DNA of 64,000 bases. It comes from Microbacterium sp. CBA3102 (GTDB taxonomy: Bacteria; Actinomycetota; Actinomycetes; Actinomycetales; Microbacteriaceae). The stretch is taken from assembly GCF_007954505.1 (NCBI RefSeq), contig NZ_CP042412.1, positions 2,728,001 to 2,792,000 of the forward strand. Reading direction: 5' to 3'. The notes below the pieces were generated by a model. The model searched no databases. It saw only the letters and a program-made list of their open reading frames with translations, and was not told the origin of the DNA. A program made the translations under genes and the position numbers. Numbering within the stretch: position 1 is the first letter of the stretch; the number at the start of each line of letters is the position of its first letter. This document shows, piece by piece, positions 1-8,247 of this stretch.

Positions 1-410
1 GCGCCGCGCTCCTGCGGCTTGCCGCTCTTGTGCGTGAGGAACCGCAGGGGAGCGGAGAGGATGCCGGAGAAGGTGGAGTAGATCGGGATCGTCGTCTGCA
101 GCGGCTTGACGTAGTGCGGGGCGATCTTGAGCAGGCCGTTGCGCTCTTCGACGGACTCGCGCACGAGGCGGAACTCACCGTTTTCGAGGTACCGGATCCC
201 ACCGTGGATCATGTGGCTCGATGCGGAGGACGCGCCGGAGGCGAAGTCGCCGCGCTCGACGAGGACGACGTCCACTCCCTGCAGTGCCAGATCACGGAAC
301 GTGGAGATTCCGTTGATCCCGCCACCGATGACGAGGACGCTCGTACGTCCGGACTCACGGACGGTGCTGACCTCTGCGCGCTCCGCAGACGAGTGTGTGG
401 AATCGATCAT
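1..410 (-). CDS. glpD: FAD-dependent glycerol-3-phosphate dehydrogenase/oxidase, N-terminal part (cut by window edge)
   Basis: Only the first 136 codons are inside the window. They show an FAD-binding Rossmann start (VLVIGGGINGIS) and the continuation ERGDFASGASSASSHMIHGG and IRYLENGEF, which is characteristic of GlpD-type enzymes that oxidise glycerol 3-phosphate to dihydroxyacetone phosphate at the membrane. The ATG at 410 was chosen because an AGGG stretch lies just upstream and the Rossmann fold follows after about 25 residues. The gene diverges from the SorC-type regulator at 514, and a perfect palindrome lies between the two. Local control by that regulator is therefore likely but is inferred. 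The C-terminal part is not visible, so other FAD-dependent members of the same family cannot be fully excluded. Confidence 0.85.
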   Translation of the reverse strand, partial: MIDSTHSSAERAEVSTVRESGRTSVLVIGGGINGISTFRDLALQGVDVVLVERGDFASGASSASSHMIHGGIRYLENGEFRLVRESVEERNGLLKIAPHYVKPLQTTIPIYSTFSGILSAPLRFLTHKSGKPQERG

Positions 411-475
411 CGTCGACCCTCTCTTCCTTACTTGCCAACCAGCATCGACCTGTGTGGCATCTCGCGCAAGCCCAC

Positions 476-489
476 TGCACATATGTGCA
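476..489. promoter_or_regulatory. Candidate operator: 14-bp perfect palindrome between glpD and the SorC-type regulator
   Basis: The sequence TGCACATATGTGCA is its own reverse complement. It lies 66 nt upstream of the glpD start and 24 nt upstream of the regulator start. SorC/DeoR-type sugar regulators usually bind palindromes in divergent promoter regions, so this is the natural autoregulatory operator. The palindrome is seen directly; the function is inferred. Confidence 0.6.
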
Positions 490-513
490 AGGATCGGGGG
501 TGAGGAGGTCACG

Positions 514-1485
514 ATGGTCGGTCAGGCCGCGGAAACGCGCGACAGCAAGCTGATCGCGGCGCTCACCGCCGCGCAGCTCTACTACATGCAGGACAAGACG
601 ATGGAAGTCATCGCGCAGGAACTCGGCACCTCCCGATCCTCCGTGTCTCGCCTGTTGAGCTTCGCCAGGGAAAGCGGCCTGGTCGACATCCGCATCAATT
701 CGCCGTTGGAACGTCTCGGGATGCTCGAGCAGCGCATCCGTGACCGGCACCGTGTGGCTGCGCACGTGGTGCCGATGCCGGAGATCCTCAGCGAAGTCGA
801 ACGTCTCGAGCGTGTGGCGCTCACGGCGGGTCGTCTGCTATCGCAGTTCGTCGATTCGAACATGGTCATCGGAGTCGCGTGGGGCTCGACGATCAGTGCG
901 GTGAGCCGTGGACTGACACAGAAGGAGACGCACAACACCACGTTCGTGCAGCTCAACGGTGCCGGGAACACCCAGACGACCGGCGTCGAATACTCCAGCG
1001 ACATCCTGCAGCGGTTCGGCAGTGCCTTCGGCGCGCAGGTGCAGCAGTTCCCCGTCCCCGCTTTCTTCGATGACCCGGCGACCCGGGAGGCGATGTGGAG
1101 GGAGCGGAGCACGCGGCGTGTGCTCGACCTTCAGGCCAAGATGGACGTCGCCGTCTTCAGCCTGGGCTCTCCTGCGGCGGAGGTGCCGAGCCGGGTCTAC
1201 GTCGGCGGCTACCTCGGGCGTGACGACTACCGCAGCCTGCGCGAGGACCACGCGATCGGCGATGTCGCGACGGTCTTCTTCCGATCAGATGGTTCCTGGC
1301 GGGACATCCGCGTCAACGCGAGGGCGACCGGCCCCGGGCTCGATCGTCTGCGCCGTGTCCCTCGCCGGGTCTGCGTTGTCTCCGGTATCCCGAAGTTGGT
1401 GAGTCTCCGGGCTGCTCTGGCGGCCGGACTCATCACCGACGTGGTCCTCGACGAAGGTCTCGCACGCCGTCTCGTGGAGGACTGA
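514..1485 (+). CDS. SorC/DeoR-family sugar-binding transcriptional regulator
   Basis: The protein has 323 aa. An N-terminal helix-turn-helix (about residues 23-45; MEVIAQELGTSRSSVSRLLS) is followed by the sugar-phosphate-binding SorC effector domain, with the typical segment VIGVAWGSTISAV and a C-terminal region near GIPKL and LAAGLITDVVLDE. Family members bind phosphorylated sugars or sugar alcohols and release the operator. The ATG at 514 is preceded by GAGGAGGT, a strong ribosome-binding site. The gene diverges from glpD and probably controls it, so the effector may be glycerol 3-phosphate or a polyol phosphate. The ligand cannot be read from the sequence. Confidence 0.88.
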   Translation: MVGQAAETRDSKLIAALTAAQLYYMQDKTMEVIAQELGTSRSSVSRLLSFARESGLVDIRINSPLERLGMLEQRIRDRHRVAAHVVPMPEILSEVERLERVALTAGRLLSQFVDSNMVIGVAWGSTISAVSRGLTQKETHNTTFVQLNGAGNTQTTGVEYSSDILQRFGSAFGAQVQQFPVPAFFDDPATREAMWRERSTRRVLDLQAKMDVAVFSLGSPAAEVPSRVYVGGYLGRDDYRSLREDHAIGDVATVFFRSDGSWRDIRVNARATGPGLDRLRRVPRRVCVVSGIPKLVSLRAALAAGLITDVVLDEGLARRLVED

Positions 1486-1500
1486 ACAGCGCCGGGAGTG

Positions 1501-2652
1501 TCAGTCCTCGTCGGTCGACGACTCCGGACCGGAACGGAACTCGCGGATCAGGTGCTGCACCACGGCGGTGAGATCGCCGCCCGCGGCATCGGCGACGGCG
1601 AGCTGCCGCGCGTAGCTGGCGCCGCCCTCCAGGATCGTCCCCACGCCGCCGAACTCGCGTCCGCACCCCAACTCCACCGCGACGGGGGCGAGCGACTCGA
1701 GCGTCTCGGTCAGGTGCTCCCGTACGGGGCGCTGGGTGCCTGCGGCGTCGACGATGACGCGGGCGTCGAGTCCGTATCGTGCCGCCCGCCACTTGTTCTC
1801 GCGGTGGAACCAGGCGGGAAGTTCAGGGAGAGCCCTGCCCTCGTCGAGTTGCCGCGAGAAGTGCTCGACGAGCACCTGCACGAGTGCGGCGACGGACGCC
1901 AGCTCCGGGAGGGTGGACAGGCCGTCGCAGGCGCGTACCTCGATCGTGCCCCAGCGTGGGGCGGGGCGGATGTCCCAGCGCACCTCGGTGGCATCTTCCA
2001 TCACGCCGGTCCGGACCATGTCCTCGAGGTACGACTCGTACTGCGACCAGTCGTGCAGCGGCCACGGGAGTCCTGCTGTGGGCAGCTGCTGGAAGACCAG
2101 AGCACGGTTCGACGCGTAGCCCGTGCGTTCGCCGGCCCAGAACGGGCTCGACGCCGCCAGGGCCTGCAGGTGGGGGAGGTAGCCGGCGAGTGCGTTGATG
2201 AGGGGGAAGACCTTGCGGTGGTCTTCGACTCCGATGTGCACGTGGATGCCCCAGATCATCATGTTGCGTCCCCACCACTGAGTGCGCTCGATCAGGGTGT
2301 GATACCGCGACTTGTCCGACACCTGCTGATCGAACCACTGGGCGAACGGGTGGCTTCCGGCGGACAGCAGCTCGATCCCGGCGGGGTCCGTCGCCGAACG
2401 CACGGAGGTGATCGCGTTGGCGATGTCGTCGACGGCGTGCGCCACGGAGTCGCCGATTCCACTCGTCACCTCGATCGTGTTGGTGAGAAGCTCACCCGTG
2501 ACCGTGTGGCGCTCGTCCGCGCTCTCCGTCTCCAGCGCGGCGAGCAGTTCCGGGGCGCGCCCGACCAGGTCACCGCTGGTGGGGTCCGCCAGCATGATCT
2601 CCCATTCGAGGCCGACGGTGGAGCGGGCCGAAGAGGCGAACTCGAGTTTCAC
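1501..2652 (-). CDS. GCS2-type glutamate-cysteine ligase / carboxylate-amine ligase (YbdK-like)
   Basis: The protein has 383 aa, the usual length of the YbdK/GCS2 family of ATP-dependent carboxylate-amine ligases. Family landmarks are GLEWEIML near the N-terminus, the histidine-rich [14 protein letters not shown] core, [19 protein letters not shown], and the C-terminal YARQLA. An in-frame GTG at 2658 would add two residues, but a CAGACT -10 box occupies 2659-2664. The GTG at 2652 then sits exactly 6 nt behind that box, the spacing seen at other leaderless genes here, so 2652 is preferred. The physiological substrate (weak glutamate-cysteine ligase or another amine) is unknown. The gene converges on the SorC regulator with a 15-nt gap. 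Confidence 0.85.
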   Translation of the reverse strand: MKLEFASSARSTVGLEWEIMLADPTSGDLVGRAPELLAALETESADERHTVTGELLTNTIEVTSGIGDSVAHAVDDIANAITSVRSATDPAGIELLSAGSHPFAQWFDQQVSDKSRYHTLIERTQWWGRNMMIWGIHVHIGVEDHRKVFPLINALAGYLPHLQALAASSPFWAGERTGYASNRALVFQQLPTAGLPWPLHDWSQYESYLEDMVRTGVMEDATEVRWDIRPAPRWGTIEVRACDGLSTLPELASVAALVQVLVEHFSRQLDEGRALPELPAWFHRENKWRAARYGLDARVIVDAAGTQRPVREHLTETLESLAPVAVELGCGREFGGVGTILEGGASYARQLAVADAAGGDLTAVVQHLIREFRSGPESSTDED

Positions 2653-2658
2653 CCGCAC

Positions 2659-2664
2659 AGTCTG
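2659..2664 (-). promoter_or_regulatory. -10 box (CAGACT) of a leaderless promoter for the GCS2-type ligase
   Basis: CAGACT on the minus strand lies exactly 6 nt before the GTG at 2652, with no Shine-Dalgarno sequence between them. Confidence 0.5.
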
Positions 2665-2730
2665 GCACGGGCGCGACGCGACACGGCAACAGCAGTTTCA
2701 TCGCGTTTCGCGCCAGGCGCGTGCATCTGG

Positions 2731-2775
2731 CAGAATAGAGGGCTGGACCACCTGCTCGACCCTCTATCCAGCAGG
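2731..2775 (+). promoter_or_regulatory. rpsP promoter -10 and structured leader
   Basis: CAGAAT at 2731-2736 is a plausible -10 box. It overlaps the start of an inverted repeat: ATAGAGGG (2735-2742) pairs with CCCTCTAT (2760-2767). A competing pair is CCTGCT (2751-2756) with AGCAGG (2770-2775). The mRNA start therefore probably carries a hairpin about 90 nt ahead of rpsP. Attenuation or feedback is possible but unproven. Confidence 0.45.
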
Positions 2776-2860
2776 TACCACTCATTTTGAGCTTCCGCCG
2801 GGTGTGCACCCCACTCTCCAGGCGATCAGTTCGTTTCCTTCCACACAATTCAGGAGAATC

Positions 2861-3295
2861 GTGGCTGTCAAGATTCGTCTCAAGCGCCTGGGCAAGATCC
2901 GTGCGCCGTACTACCGCATCGTCGTCGCCGACTCGAAGACCAAGCGCGATGGTCGCGTGATCGAGGAGATCGGCAAGTACCACCCCACCGAGGAGCCCTC
3001 GTTCATCGAGGTCGACTCCGAGCGTGCGCAGTACTGGCTCTCCGTCGGCGCGCAGCCGACCGAGCAGGTCGCCGCCATCCTCAAGATCACGGGCGACTGG
3101 GGCAAGTTCAAGGGCGACAAGGACGCGAAGTCCACGCTCAAGGTCGCCGAGCCGAAGGCTCCCTTCGAGGTCGACGCGTCCAAGAAGTCCGTCGTCAAGC
3201 CCAAGGCCGAGAAGAAGGCGGAGGCTCCCGCTGAGGAGGCTCCCGCCGCCGCCGACGCGGAGGCCGCTGAGGCTCCCGCCGCAGACGCGGAGTAA
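2861..3295 (+). CDS. rpsP: 30S ribosomal protein S16
   Basis: The protein has 144 aa. The first 80 residues are canonical S16 ([19 protein letters not shown], then GKYHPTEEP and [15 protein letters not shown]). The tail is unusually long for S16: a Lys/Glu/Ala-rich extension of about 60 residues with repeated [11 protein letters not shown] units, as is common in actinobacterial S16. The start is GTG at 2861, preceded by CAGGAGAAT. It is the first gene of the rpsP-khpA-rimM-trmD operon for ribosome assembly and tRNA modification. Confidence 0.97.
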   Translation: MAVKIRLKRLGKIRAPYYRIVVADSKTKRDGRVIEEIGKYHPTEEPSFIEVDSERAQYWLSVGAQPTEQVAAILKITGDWGKFKGDKDAKSTLKVAEPKAPFEVDASKKSVVKPKAEKKAEAPAEEAPAAADAEAAEAPAADAE

Positions 3296-3301
3296 TCCGT
3301 C

Positions 3302-3532
3302 GTGCTCGCCGCCGCGCTCGAACACATCGTCAAGGGGATCGTCGATCACCCGGAGGATGTCCGTATCAACGAATCCACATCGCCGCGAGGCGATCTCCTC
3401 GAGGTGCGCGTGCACCCCGACGACCGTGGACGCGTGATCGGGCGCGGCGGCCGCACTGCGAAGGCCCTTCGCACGCTGGTCAGCGCTCTTGCTGACGGGC
3501 GTCGGGTCCGCGTCGATGTCGCGGACGACTGA
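3302..3532 (+). CDS. khpA: KH-domain RNA-binding protein KhpA
   Basis: This 76-aa protein is almost entirely one KH domain with the GxxG loop seen as VIGRGGRTAKALRTL. It sits 6 nt after rpsP and overlaps the possible early starts of rimM, the usual position of khpA in Gram-positive bacteria. KhpA binds RNA, often as a partner of KhpB/Jag, and influences cell division and translation in other species. The start is GTG at 3302. Confidence 0.93.
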   Translation: MLAAALEHIVKGIVDHPEDVRINESTSPRGDLLEVRVHPDDRGRVIGRGGRTAKALRTLVSALADGRRVRVDVADD

Positions 3533-3536
3533 CGTG

Positions 3537-4133
3537 GTGTCGAAGGACCGCAATCAGGGCAAGAACCAGCTGCGCGTCGGACGTCTCGTCAAGGCGCACG
3601 GCCTGAAGGGTGGGCTCAAGCTCGAGCTCTACACCGACAACCCCGAGGGGCGATTCGTCCCCGGTGCCGGTTTCACGTTGCAGGTGCCTGAGGCGTCTCC
3701 GTGGCACGGCAAGGACATCACCGTACGTGAGTATCGAGTGATGAACGGCAACCCGGTCGTCTTCTTCGAAGACGTCGACGACCGTGACGCGGCCGAGAAC
3801 CTCGTCAAGGCGATCCTCTGGATCGACCAGAACGTCGACGAGGTCGAGGACGACGCGTGGTTCGACCATCAGCTCGTGGGGCTCGATGTCGTCCGTGATG
3901 ACGCCGTCATCGGTCGGGTCGTCCGTGTCGAGCACTTTCCCGCCCAGGATCTCCTCATCGTCAAGGCCGGTGAGAGCGAGGTCATGGTGCCTTTCGTCTC
4001 GGCGATCGTGCCGACCGTCGACGTTGCCGCAGGGCGTGTCGTCGTGACTCCTCCTGCGGGGCTCTTCGAGGAGCTTCCCGACGCCGCCGACACCGATCCG
4101 CAGGCGGACTCGGGCGCCGAAGCGGCCGAGTGA
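3537..4133 (+). CDS. rimM: Ribosome maturation factor RimM
   Basis: RimM assists 30S maturation by acting on the S19 region. The protein is about 198 aa. It has the N-terminal RimM barrel (LRVGRLVKAHGLKGGLKLEL), a central NPVVFFEDVDDRDAAENLVKA-type segment, and the C-terminal PRC-like barrel (DLLIVKAGESEVMVPFVSAI), followed by a short acidic, low-complexity tail. The start is uncertain: GTG at 3537 (VSKDRNQG) is preferred because homology begins soon after, but GTG at 3534 and ATG at 3516, inside khpA, are also in frame. There is no clear ribosome-binding site, so translation is probably coupled to khpA. Confidence 0.93.
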   Translation: MSKDRNQGKNQLRVGRLVKAHGLKGGLKLELYTDNPEGRFVPGAGFTLQVPEASPWHGKDITVREYRVMNGNPVVFFEDVDDRDAAENLVKAILWIDQNVDEVEDDAWFDHQLVGLDVVRDDAVIGRVVRVEHFPAQDLLIVKAGESEVMVPFVSAIVPTVDVAAGRVVVTPPAGLFEELPDAADTDPQADSGAEAAE

Positions 4134-4140
4134 CCGCTGA

Positions 4141-4146
4141 TACGGT
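4141..4146 (+). promoter_or_regulatory. -10 box (TACGGT) of a possible internal leaderless promoter for trmD
   Basis: TACGGT is followed by 6 nt and then the GTG start of trmD at 4153, just downstream of the rimM stop. This suggests a secondary promoter within the operon. Confidence 0.4.
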
Positions 4147-4152
4147 TCACCC

Positions 4153-4872
4153 GTGCGCATCGATGTCGTCTCCATCTTCCCGTCGTATTTCGACGGACTG
4201 ACGCTCTCCCTGCTCGGCAAGGCTCAGGCGTCCGGCCTCATCGACCTCCGTGTTCGGGATCTGCGGGACTGGACTTCGGATCGGCACCGTACCGTCGATG
4301 ACACGCCGTACGGCGGCGGCGCCGGCATGGTGATGAAGCCCGAACCGTGGGGGCTCGCACTCGATGAGCTGACCGCTGCGTCGGCATCGCACGTCGATGA
4401 GCGCCCCACCATCATCTTCCCGTCTCCTGCCGGCGAGGTGTTCACACAGAAGACGGCCAGACAGCTCTCGACGCGTCAGCATCTCGTGTTCGGGTGCGGG
4501 CGCTATGAAGGCATCGACGAGCGCGTCTTCGAGTACGCCGCGGACCTCGGCGAGGTGCGCCTGATCAGCCTCGGCGATTACGTGCTGAACGGGGGAGAGG
4601 TCGCCGTGATGGCGATGATCGAGGCGGTCGGACGACTCATCCCCGGAGTGGTCGGCAATCCGGAGAGTCTCGTCGAGGAGTCGCACGAGGACGGCCTGCT
4701 GGAGTACCCGTCGTACACGAAGCCGGCGTCATGGCGTGAACGATCGGTGCCCGATGTCCTGCTGAGCGGTAATCATGCCGCCATCGCGACCTGGCGTCGC
4801 GAGCAGCAGTGGGAGCGCACGCGCCGGCGTCGACCCGACCTCCTGCCACGCGACGAGACCTCGGCATCCTGA
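4153..4872 (+). CDS. trmD: tRNA (guanine(37)-N1)-methyltransferase TrmD
   Basis: TrmD methylates N1 of G37 in tRNAs reading CNN codons, using S-adenosylmethionine. The protein has 239 aa, normal length. It begins with [16 protein letters not shown] and shows the trefoil-knot SAM-binding signatures [10 protein letters not shown] and [13 protein letters not shown], plus [18 protein letters not shown]. The C-terminal domain contains [15 protein letters not shown], typical of TrmD. The start is GTG, 19 nt after rimM. It is the last gene of the rpsP operon and converges on the histidine phosphatase. Confidence 0.97.
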   Translation: MRIDVVSIFPSYFDGLTLSLLGKAQASGLIDLRVRDLRDWTSDRHRTVDDTPYGGGAGMVMKPEPWGLALDELTAASASHVDERPTIIFPSPAGEVFTQKTARQLSTRQHLVFGCGRYEGIDERVFEYAADLGEVRLISLGDYVLNGGEVAVMAMIEAVGRLIPGVVGNPESLVEESHEDGLLEYPSYTKPASWRERSVPDVLLSGNHAAIATWRREQQWERTRRRRPDLLPRDETSAS

Positions 4873-4884
4873 CGGCGATCCCGG

Positions 4885-5478
4885 TCAGAGGATGCCTTCC
4901 GAGGATCGGGTGATCTCGAAGACGACGCCGTGAGGATGTCGCAGTGCCAGCGCGTTCGTCGGGTCGAGTCCTCGCAACTCCGCGCGCAGCATCCGTCCGA
5001 TCATCTCGTGGCTCACCAGCAGCGGCGCGCCGGTGGCAGCCCACCCGCATGAGCTGAGCGCCTTTCGGGCGCGCACGCGCGCCTGAGCGTAGCTCTCCCC
5101 ACCGGGGAACGCCCATCCGTAGCGGTTCGCAGCCCGCTCCTCCCGGAGCGTGGGATAGAGCTCGTCGATCTCGTCCCAGGTCATCCCCGCGAGTTCGCCG
5201 TGGTCGATCTCCGCGAGTTCGGGGACCTCGATCATCTCGGCGCCGATCCGCTCCGCGATGATGGCCGCGGTCTGCGTGGCTCGTCCCAACGGGCTCGTGC
5301 ACACTGTCAGGACTCCGGCGTCCCGGAGGCGCTCGGCGACGGCGTGCGCCTGCGCCACCCCTTCATCCGTCAACGGCGAATCCCGTTGTCCCTGCAGCCG
5401 GTGCTCGAGATTCCAGGTCGTCCGCCCGTGCCGAGCGAGGAAGAGACGCTCGGGGACGTGACGATCCTGCGGAATCAT
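4885..5478 (-). CDS. Histidine phosphatase (phosphoglycerate-mutase-like) family protein
   Basis: The protein is about 197 aa. The catalytic RHG motif is visible as FLARHGRTTWNLEHRLQG near residue 15, with the family's LTDEGVAQA and SPLGRATQTA motifs, the acid residue in DHGELAGMTWDEI, and the second histidine in VSHEMIGRML. Such enzymes remove phosphate from small molecules or phosphoproteins; the substrate is not evident. The start is ATG at 5478 (MIPQDRHVPE), 6 nt behind CATCCT, a weak -10; an upstream in-frame start at 5496 is less likely. The gene converges on trmD with a 12-nt gap and lies just after map on the same strand. Confidence 0.85.
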   Translation of the reverse strand: MIPQDRHVPERLFLARHGRTTWNLEHRLQGQRDSPLTDEGVAQAHAVAERLRDAGVLTVCTSPLGRATQTAAIIAERIGAEMIEVPELAEIDHGELAGMTWDEIDELYPTLREERAANRYGWAFPGGESYAQARVRARKALSSCGWAATGAPLLVSHEMIGRMLRAELRGLDPTNALALRHPHGVVFEITRSSEGIL

Positions 5479-5506
5479 GGACTCAGGATGGCACACGGGC
5501 TCCCGG

Positions 5507-6289
5507 TCAGTCGACGCCGAGGAAAGACCTGTCCGTCAGCACGATCGGTCCGTCCTCGGTCACCGCGATGGTGTGCTCGGAGTGCGCACCTCGGGACCCG
5601 TCCGCGCTGCGCAGGGTCCATCCGTCCGGGTCGGTCACCAACTCGTCGGTCGTCGCGAGGAACCAGGGTTCCAAGGCGAGGACGAGTCCTGCGCGCAGGG
5701 GGAAGCCGCGCCCTGCGCGACCATCGTTCGGCACATGCGGATCCCCGTGCATGGTGCGACCGACGCCGTGTCCACCGAAGTCGGTGTTGATCGAGTACCC
5801 CTCGCCGTGTGCGACGGCCGCCACGGCCGCCGAGATGTCGCCGATGCGATTGCCGACGGTGGCGGTCTCGATGGCTGCTGCCAGTGCGCGCTCCGTCGTG
5901 TCGATGAGGCGCAGATCCTCGTCGCGCGCGGCGCCCACGACGAAGGAGACGGCGGAGTCGGCGACCCAGCCGTCGACGGCCACCGCGAAGTCGAGCGTCA
6001 CGAGGTCGCCGTCGCGCAGGGCGTAGTCGTGGGGGAGTCCGTGCAGCACGGCGTCGTTGACCGAGGTGCAGATGACCTTGCCGAACGGGCTCGCGCCGAA
6101 GGACGGGTGGTAGTCGATGTAGCAGGACTCCGCGCCTGCCTTGCGGATCATGTCGTGCGCGCGACGGTCGATCGAGAGGAGATTCGTCCCGACCTTGGTC
6201 TCATCGCGCAACGTCGCCAGCGTCTCGGCGACGAAGCGTCCTGCGGCGCGCATCTCGTCGATCTCGGCAGGGGTGCGCAGTTCGATCAT
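5507..6289 (-). CDS. map: Type I methionine aminopeptidase
   Basis: The enzyme removes the initiator methionine from nascent proteins. The protein has 260 aa. The pita-bread fold metal ligands are visible: LVTLDFAV and VADSAVSF (two Asp), GGHGVGRTMHGDP (His), LEPWF (Glu) and SEHTIAVTEDGP (Glu). The ATG at 6289 is preceded by AGAGGA and starts MIELRTPAEIDEMRAAG, the normal N-terminus. The reading frame stays open far upstream but without similarity. Confidence 0.96.
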   Translation of the reverse strand: MIELRTPAEIDEMRAAGRFVAETLATLRDETKVGTNLLSIDRRAHDMIRKAGAESCYIDYHPSFGASPFGKVICTSVNDAVLHGLPHDYALRDGDLVTLDFAVAVDGWVADSAVSFVVGAARDEDLRLIDTTERALAAAIETATVGNRIGDISAAVAAVAHGEGYSINTDFGGHGVGRTMHGDPHVPNDGRAGRGFPLRAGLVLALEPWFLATTDELVTDPDGWTLRSADGSRGAHSEHTIAVTEDGPIVLTDRSFLGVD

Positions 6290-6386
6290 CGGTTGTCCTC
6301 TCGTCATCTCCATTCTCCCTGATCCGACGCCCCGGGATCTCCGACCGCTCTCAGCGAACATCGGGTCACGGGCACGTGTCCCGTCG

Positions 6387-6392
6387 TACGAT
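6387..6392 (+). promoter_or_regulatory. -10 box (TACGAT) of a leaderless promoter
   Basis: TACGAT, 6 nt, then the ATG at 6399 with no Shine-Dalgarno sequence. Confidence 0.5.
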
Positions 6393-6398
6393 CTGAGC

Positions 6399-6887
6399 AT
6401 GTGGTTGCGACGGGCGTTCTTCCGCTGGCTTCTTCCGGCGGCGTTCCTGCTGCCACTGTGGCTTCTGATCGGGTGGGGAGTCTTCCAGGGCGGCTGGGCG
6501 ATCCTCTGGGTGTTGCTCATCGCGATGCCGTCCGTGTTCCTCGGACAGCTCCTGTTGACGCTCCTCACGCGCTCGCGTCCCTCCGTTCGCATCGAGCGCG
6601 CGGTCTCCTGGTGGGATGTGGCCGGCTTCACGCTCTGGCACGGTCTGACGATCGCGGTCGGTTTCTTCATCGACGGGGTGTTCCCGTGGGTGCTCACCGG
6701 CGCGATCGTCGTCGGCATCGCGCTCGTCTGGCTCCAGGTGTGGCAGTTGTGGCAGGAGGCCAGGGGGAGTGGCTCTCGGCTGCGCGAGACCATCACCTGG
6801 TCGACGATCCCGACCGCCGACGAGCAGGCCCCTCCGACCAGAGCGCACGAGGTCATCGTGGTGCGGGAGACCGACGGCCGCGACTGA
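6399..6887 (+). CDS. Small integral membrane protein of unknown function
   Basis: The protein has 162 aa and no family I recognise. At least four hydrophobic helices are evident: about residues 8-30 (WLLPAAFLLPLWLLIGWGVF), 33-55 (AILWVLLIAMPSVFLGQLLL), 75-95 (WDVAGFTLWHGLTIAVGF) and 98-122 (VFPWVLTGAIVVGIALVWLQV). A short polar cytoplasmic tail of about 40 residues follows. It is transcribed divergently from map and lies upstream of rplS, apparently from its own leaderless promoter. It is likely conserved in related actinobacteria, but I cannot assign a role. Confidence 0.75.
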   Translation: MWLRRAFFRWLLPAAFLLPLWLLIGWGVFQGGWAILWVLLIAMPSVFLGQLLLTLLTRSRPSVRIERAVSWWDVAGFTLWHGLTIAVGFFIDGVFPWVLTGAIVVGIALVWLQVWQLWQEARGSGSRLRETITWSTIPTADEQAPPTRAHEVIVVRETDGRD

Positions 6888-6897
6888 CGTCGCGGTT

Positions 6898-6926
6898 TTG
6901 GCCGAGCACGCCTTCCATGGCAGAAT
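6898..6926 (+). promoter_or_regulatory. rplS promoter
   Basis: TTGGCC (6898-6903) and CAGAAT (6921-6926) are separated by 17 nt, forming a plausible -35/-10 pair about 125 nt ahead of rplS. The CAGAAT box matches that of the rpsP promoter. The leader between them and the gene has no clear hairpin. Confidence 0.5.
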
Positions 6927-7056
6927 GAATGTTTGTGCTGTGACCGGCTCTGCCACAGGGGAGCCCGCGGACGCATCAGCTCCGTACAGTTCATCCCTTT
7001 TCTTGTTCCTTTGAATACATGCATGCGACTTGTGGCGGGTGCAGAGAGAGACGATC

Positions 7057-7404
7057 ATGCAGATCCTCGACGCCGTCGACGCGGCTTCCCTCCGTTCGGA
7101 CATTCCGGACTTCTTCCCCGGTGACACCGTCAAGGTGCACGTCAACATCACCGAGGGCAACCGCTCCCGTATCCAGGTCTTCCAGGGCGTCGTCATCGGC
7201 CGCCAGGGCGACAGCGTGCGCGAGACCTTCACGGTTCGCAAGATCAGCTTCCAGGTCGGCGTCGAGCGTACCTTCCCGGTGCACTCCCCGGTGATCGACC
7301 ACATCGAGGTCGTCACCCGCGGTGACGTGCGTCGCGCGAAGCTCTACTACCTCCGCCAGCTGCGTGGCAAGAAGGCGAAGATCAAGGAGAAGCGCGACCG
7401 CTGA
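7057..7404 (+). CDS. rplS: 50S ribosomal protein L19
   Basis: The protein has 115 aa, normal for L19, which sits at the 30S-50S interface. Landmarks are [36 protein letters not shown]-like [19 protein letters not shown], and the C-terminal basic run [17 protein letters not shown]. The ATG at 7057 is preceded by GAGAGAG. It is a single-gene unit with its own promoter and a strong terminator at 7421. Confidence 0.97.
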   Translation: MQILDAVDAASLRSDIPDFFPGDTVKVHVNITEGNRSRIQVFQGVVIGRQGDSVRETFTVRKISFQVGVERTFPVHSPVIDHIEVVTRGDVRRAKLYYLRQLRGKKAKIKEKRDR

Positions 7405-7420
7405 GTCGCAGCATCTCCAC

Positions 7421-7460
7421 AGCACCCCGGGACACGATGTCCCGGGGTGCTTCGTTCTCT
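7421..7460 (+). terminator. Rho-independent-like terminator after rplS
   Basis: A 13-bp perfect stem, AGCACCCCGGGAC paired with GTCCCGGGGTGCT (7421-7451) around a 5-nt loop, is followed by TCGTTCTCT. It lies 17 nt after the rplS stop. Confidence 0.85.
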
Positions 7461-7476
7461 CCCCGGTGTGCGAACC

Positions 7477-7482
7477 TAGATA
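7477..7482 (+). promoter_or_regulatory. Candidate -10 box (TAGATA) ahead of lepB
   Basis: TAGATA lies 39 nt upstream of the lepB start, directly after the rplS terminator. A GAAGGAACC ribosome-binding site precedes the ATG, so this gene has a normal leader. Confidence 0.4.
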
Positions 7483-7521
7483 GCGTCGCCGCACGACGGT
7501 GCATGATCGTGAAGGAACCTG

Positions 7522-8247
7522 ATGACTGAATCCTCGTCCGCGCGCACGGCCAGACGTCGCCGCGGGTTCCTGGTCTTCCTCCGCGACGTCCTGGTGATCA
7601 TCGTCATCGCCGCACTGGTGTCGTTCGTGGTCAAGACGTTCGTCGTGCGTTCTTTCTACATCCCCTCGGCGTCGATGGAGCGGACGCTCCTCGTGAAGGA
7701 CCGGATCCTCGTCGATGAGCTCACCCCGCGGTGGGCGGCGTACGAACGCGGTGACGTCGTCGTGTTCAAGGACCCGGGCGGGTGGCTCGATCCCCAGCCG
7801 CAGACGCCTGCTCAGCCCCCTCTCGTCCAGGCGGTCGACTGGGTGCTGAACTTCGTCGGCATCTCCGCGACCGACTCGCAGGACCATCTCGTGAAGCGGT
7901 TGATCGGCCTTCCGGGAGATCACGTCGTCTGCTGCAACGCACTGGGTCAGATCACGATCAACGGTGCTCCGATCGACGAATTGAGCTACCTCAACCTGCC
8001 CGACGGCGACACCGCCGCCTCCAATGAGCCGTTCGATGTCGTGGTGCCGGAGGATTCGGTCTGGCTGCTCGGCGACAATCGTGATCGTTCCCGCGACGCC
8101 CGTGCGCATCAGGACCTTCCCAGCGGAGGCTTCGTGCCCATGGAGAACATCGTGGGCAAGGCATTCCTGACCACGTGGCCGTTGAACCGGATCGGACCCA
8201 TCGACGGGCATCACGACATCTTCACCGGGGTTCCGGATCCCGAATGA
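7522..8247 (+). CDS. lepB: Signal peptidase I
   Basis: The membrane enzyme cleaves signal peptides from exported proteins. The protein has 241 aa: a basic cytoplasmic start, one transmembrane helix at about residues 19-42 (LRDVLVIIVIAALVSFVVKTF), then the catalytic domain. The catalytic Ser is in IPSASMERTL and the catalytic Lys in LVKRLIGLPGDHV. The box GDNRDRSRDARAH is the conserved C-terminal motif. The stop overlaps the rnhB start (ATGA), so the two are translationally coupled. Confidence 0.95.
   Translation: MTESSSARTARRRRGFLVFLRDVLVIIVIAALVSFVVKTFVVRSFYIPSASMERTLLVKDRILVDELTPRWAAYERGDVVVFKDPGGWLDPQPQTPAQPPLVQAVDWVLNFVGISATDSQDHLVKRLIGLPGDHVVCCNALGQITINGAPIDELSYLNLPDGDTAASNEPFDVVVPEDSVWLLGDNRDRSRDARAHQDLPSGGFVPMENIVGKAFLTTWPLNRIGPIDGHHDIFTGVPDPE

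Noticed and set aside
127..513. Extension of the SorC-type regulator back to 127
   Set aside because: The extra residues are antisense to glpD, low in similarity to anything, and the ATG at 514 has a strong ribosome-binding site.
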